A stretch of 56,734 nucleotides of DNA from Chitinophagaceae bacterium (lineage in GTDB: Bacteria; Bacteroidota; Bacteroidia; Chitinophagales; REEL01). Shown piece by piece: positions 54,679 to 56,734 of the stretch; position 1 is the first letter of the stretch; every line of letters begins with the position of its first letter. Where the stretch lies: positions 1 through 56,734 of the forward strand of contig REEL01000112.1 of NCBI GenBank assembly GCA_007695095.1. The letters run 5' to 3'. Made by a program: the position numbers and the translations under genes. Below the pieces are notes generated by a model. It saw only the letters and a program-made list of their open reading frames with translations. It was not told the origin of the DNA and searched no databases.

Positions 54679-56427
54679 TTATTCAGCAATTAACTTTTTT
54701 AAGTAAAACTCTCCGTTTTGTTTGTCGGTAATTTTTAAAATATAAACTCCAGCTGACATATTAGAAACATCCAGTACGGTATTTTCTCCACTAAGATGTT
54801 TATTAAACAAAGTTTGTCCGGTCAGATTAAACCATTCCACAAGATAATCACTTCCTTGCAAACCACTAATTGAAATATGATTTGTAAATGGATTGGGAAA
54901 AACGTTTAAATTTTTAAAAGAAGAAAATTCAGATATACCGGTAGGAGTATTCGTTGTTCCGGGAGTCGGCTCGCTAAAAAATACCCATGTTGGACCACCA
55001 TCCGGTAATCGTCCCTGAGAGATATCTGTTGCTTGCGGACCAAAAGTTAGTGTATCTATTGGAGTGAGACCATCCGGTGCATAAATTCCAACTTGCTCAC
55101 CCCCGGCAGAAAGCCTGAAATTTGTATGTAATGGACCTCTTGATACATCTCCACTTGCCCAAATTAATAAAAAACCACCGGCCGGAATAATTGTTTCCTG
55201 AATTCCTATTGGAAGCTGATGCATATCCGGCTCACTTAGGTCATCAGTTAAATAAAATCCACCGATATTCACAGCCGTATCTTCAGCATTATAAATTTCT
55301 ATCCAGTCTTCATATTCGCCTGTCACATCAGCTATTGTATTGTTGTTAGATGCCATAAACTCATTAACAAAGAGATTAGGAAATGTAGTAACAGAGAATG
55401 ACTGTCCGTTTAAAGTTATTTGAACCGGAGTAGCAGATGCACTTTCAATAAGCAGAACTTCAGAATGAGTACCGGAACTTACAGGTGAGTATCTTACAAA
55501 AATATCAAGGGGACCGACAGAACCTGCTGTTTCGTCTAAAACAAGTGAATTTGAGTAAGGGCCACCGGCATTTTCACTAATTTCAAAAGGAGCATTGACC
55601 GTTAAATTTACATTATCTGTTAATAAAGTACCGCTAACACTTATGGTTGACGGGTCAGAAGGTGTTCCTGCTTCTGTATTGAATGTAGGTACACTTAATG
55701 GTAATGCAGTTATAGATGGTCCGCTAAGGCTTTGTGAGTTTACCTGAATTTGGTTTATACCAATTCTTGGTCTGGCTCCTCCGTCATTTGCGGCTTCCTG
55801 ATAGTAAAACCATCTTAATTCAACTGTTGGAAAGTTTTCAGCATCACCCGGTAAGGTAACATTGAAGTTTTCCGTATCTCCATCATTCTTTCCACTACTT
55901 GTATAAATCACAGGAGTGCTTAAATCCTGCCAGCTTCCTGAAGCACCTAATCTATATTGAAACCTTAGATGATATTCTCTGGGTGTTGGTGTACCTAAGC
56001 CTTGTTGATCCAAAAAAACTTCAAAACTTACTTCTATATTTTCCCTGTCTGTAGTGTTTAACGCTAAAACTGCTGCACCCAAATTTTGTCCGGTAACAGC
56101 ATTTCCACAATCTGAAGGATCCTGAGCTGTATTTGTGTTTATGAAAACAAAACCATTTGCACCTAAACCAATAATTCTGGATCTGTTTTTTAAATTATAT
56201 ACACATGCCCAATCTGAGTCCGGCTCGTCAGTAAATCCGGGATTAGAGACATTTAAAAACTGATGAAAAATCATATTTGCAGGATAGGTGCCGGCAAAAG
56301 CCAGTGAATCCCAAAATGTAAAGTTGTAGCTGCCGGTAGATAAATCAAATGGGGTAGGGCTGCTTTGTGAAAAAGATGAAGAATTTATAGTAAAAGCCAA
56401 TACAAATAATAAAATTAGTTTTTTCAT
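54679..56427 (-). CDS. Lamin-tail domain protein with type A T9SS sorting domain
   Basis: 582-residue secreted protein. A signal peptide ends near residue 21. A beta-rich region and a BACON/choice-of-anchor-like module (about 240-340) follow. A lamin-tail domain spans about 350-480, marked by LFVNEFMASN and DWIEIYNAEDTAVNIGGFYL and a DTLTFGPQATDISQGR-type end. The last ~75 residues (from LNVFPNPFTNHISIS) are the classical type A sorting domain for type IX secretion. Function is unknown; similar proteins are surface-anchored or extracellular. Confidence 0.9.
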   Translation of the reverse strand: MKKLILLFVLAFTINSSSFSQSSPTPFDLSTGSYNFTFWDSLAFAGTYPANMIFHQFLNVSNPGFTDEPDSDWACVYNLKNRSRIIGLGANGFVFINTNTAQDPSDCGNAVTGQNLGAAVLALNTTDRENIEVSFEVFLDQQGLGTPTPREYHLRFQYRLGASGSWQDLSTPVIYTSSGKNDGDTENFNVTLPGDAENFPTVELRWFYYQEAANDGGARPRIGINQIQVNSQSLSGPSITALPLSVPTFNTEAGTPSDPSTISVSGTLLTDNVNLTVNAPFEISENAGGPYSNSLVLDETAGSVGPLDIFVRYSPVSSGTHSEVLLIESASATPVQITLNGQSFSVTTFPNLFVNEFMASNNNTIADVTGEYEDWIEIYNAEDTAVNIGGFYLTDDLSEPDMHQLPIGIQETIIPAGGFLLIWASGDVSRGPLHTNFRLSAGGEQVGIYAPDGLTPIDTLTFGPQATDISQGRLPDGGPTWVFFSEPTPGTTNTPTGISEFSSFKNLNVFPNPFTNHISISGLQGSDYLVEWFNLTGQTLFNKHLSGENTVLDVSNMSAGVYILKITDKQNGEFYLKKLIAE

Positions 56428-56478
56428 AGGTGTAGTTTAATCAGAGTGAGAATGTTTTATTTAGTTTGATTTAAGCAA

Positions 56479-56510
56479 CAAAATTAATGTAATTATCATT
56501 GGTATTCAAA
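56479..56510 (-). promoter_or_regulatory. Full Bacteroidota-type promoter for the lamin-tail gene
   Basis: On the minus strand TTTG (56510-56507), a 20-nt spacer and TAATTTTG (56486-56479) match the -33/-7 consensus TTTG-N19-21-TAnnTTTG exactly. The start codon is about 52 bp further down. This is the best promoter match in the window. Confidence 0.65.
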
Positions 56511-56572
56511 AATACTATTTTATGTGAATGTTAACTACTCATTAAAAAAATAAAATTGTTGAATTATAAAAG

Positions 56573-56580
56573 TAGTTTTG
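56573..56580 (+). promoter_or_regulatory. Putative -7 element for the MFS transporter gene
   Basis: TAGTTTTG matches TAnnTTTG, 30 bp upstream of the ATG at 56611. No -33 box at the expected distance. Confidence 0.35.
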
Positions 56581-56610
56581 CATTTCAAATCAAAATTGAT
56601 AGATAATCTG

Positions 56611-56734
56611 ATGAAAGAGTACCTTGAACTGTTTAGGAAAAATAAAGAAGTTTTAGCCTTTGGAATTTTATTGACGTTTTTCAGCAGTTTCGGTCAAACT
56701 TTCCTGCTTAGTCTCTATTTGCCTTCTCTAAAGG
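56611..56734 (+). CDS. MFS transporter, N-terminal fragment (cut by window edge)
   Basis: The reading frame is open from the ATG to the window end, giving 41 codons. The N-terminus (ELFRKNKEVLAFG, then LLTFFSSFGQTFLLSLY) matches the first membrane helix of Bacteroidota major facilitator proteins, with the common FSSFGQTF motif. Substrate cannot be judged from this fragment. Confidence 0.65.
   Translation, partial: MKEYLELFRKNKEVLAFGILLTFFSSFGQTFLLSLYLPSLK

Overview
The window is chromosomal DNA from a member of the phylum Bacteroidota. It is AT-rich, has no Shine-Dalgarno sequences ahead of most starts, and carries several TAnnTTTG promoter elements. It also has type IX secretion cargo with both type A and type B sorting domains, a DUF4270 lipoprotein, a short primary sigma factor without region 1.1, and a MraY with a large extra loop. 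I cannot place it below phylum with confidence. No tRNA, rRNA, CRISPR array, prophage or insertion sequence was seen. Most of it is ordinary core genome.

Region 1 (about 200-15,560, minus strand) is a complete division and cell wall (dcw) operon: mraZ, rsmH, an ftsL-like gene, ftsI (PBP with one PASTA domain), murE, mraY, murD, ftsW, murG, murC, ftsQ, ftsA, ftsZ. The genes are tightly packed, with TAATG or ATGA overlaps at several junctions. The operon is preceded by a textbook MraZ operator (three TGGGA boxes at 10-bp pitch) lying on a Bacteroidota -7 element, and it ends in a strong hairpin terminator after ftsZ. murF, murB and ddl are not in the cluster.

Region 2 (15,957-24,976, plus strand) encodes surface and envelope functions. 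A 1,901-residue secreted protein has about 15 PKD-like repeats, cysteine-rich Ig-like repeats and a type B T9SS sorting domain. A three-gene set follows: a Cys/His-rich HYC_CC_PP-type protein, a TonB-dependent receptor with a Cys-Cys pair at the start of its plug, and a secreted HMA-domain protein. These three look like a metal (probably copper) handling module.

Region 3 (25,111-41,222) holds protein quality control and central genes: clpC, an mscS-type channel, htpG, an M3 oligopeptidase, a small beta-propeller-like protein, aroK, the primary sigma factor gene, glpK, and a minus-strand operon of a half-length glycogen synthase-like protein, a DUF4270 lipoprotein and glmS.

Region 4 (41,571-49,350, plus strand) runs panC, panD, a flippase-like membrane protein, rfaE2, an acyl-CoA dehydrogenase and a terminator. 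It then continues with an ALDH7-type dehydrogenase, egtB and egtD, giving vitamin B5 and ergothioneine biosynthesis.

Region 5 (49,356-56,734) contains a secreted HExxH metalloprotease without a recognisable T9SS tail, NADP-isocitrate dehydrogenase, ruvB, an outer-membrane beta-barrel protein, a lamin-tail T9SS cargo protein with a full Bacteroidota promoter, and the first 41 codons of an MFS transporter cut by the window edge. Convergent gene pairs are separated by only 2-5 bp at three places.
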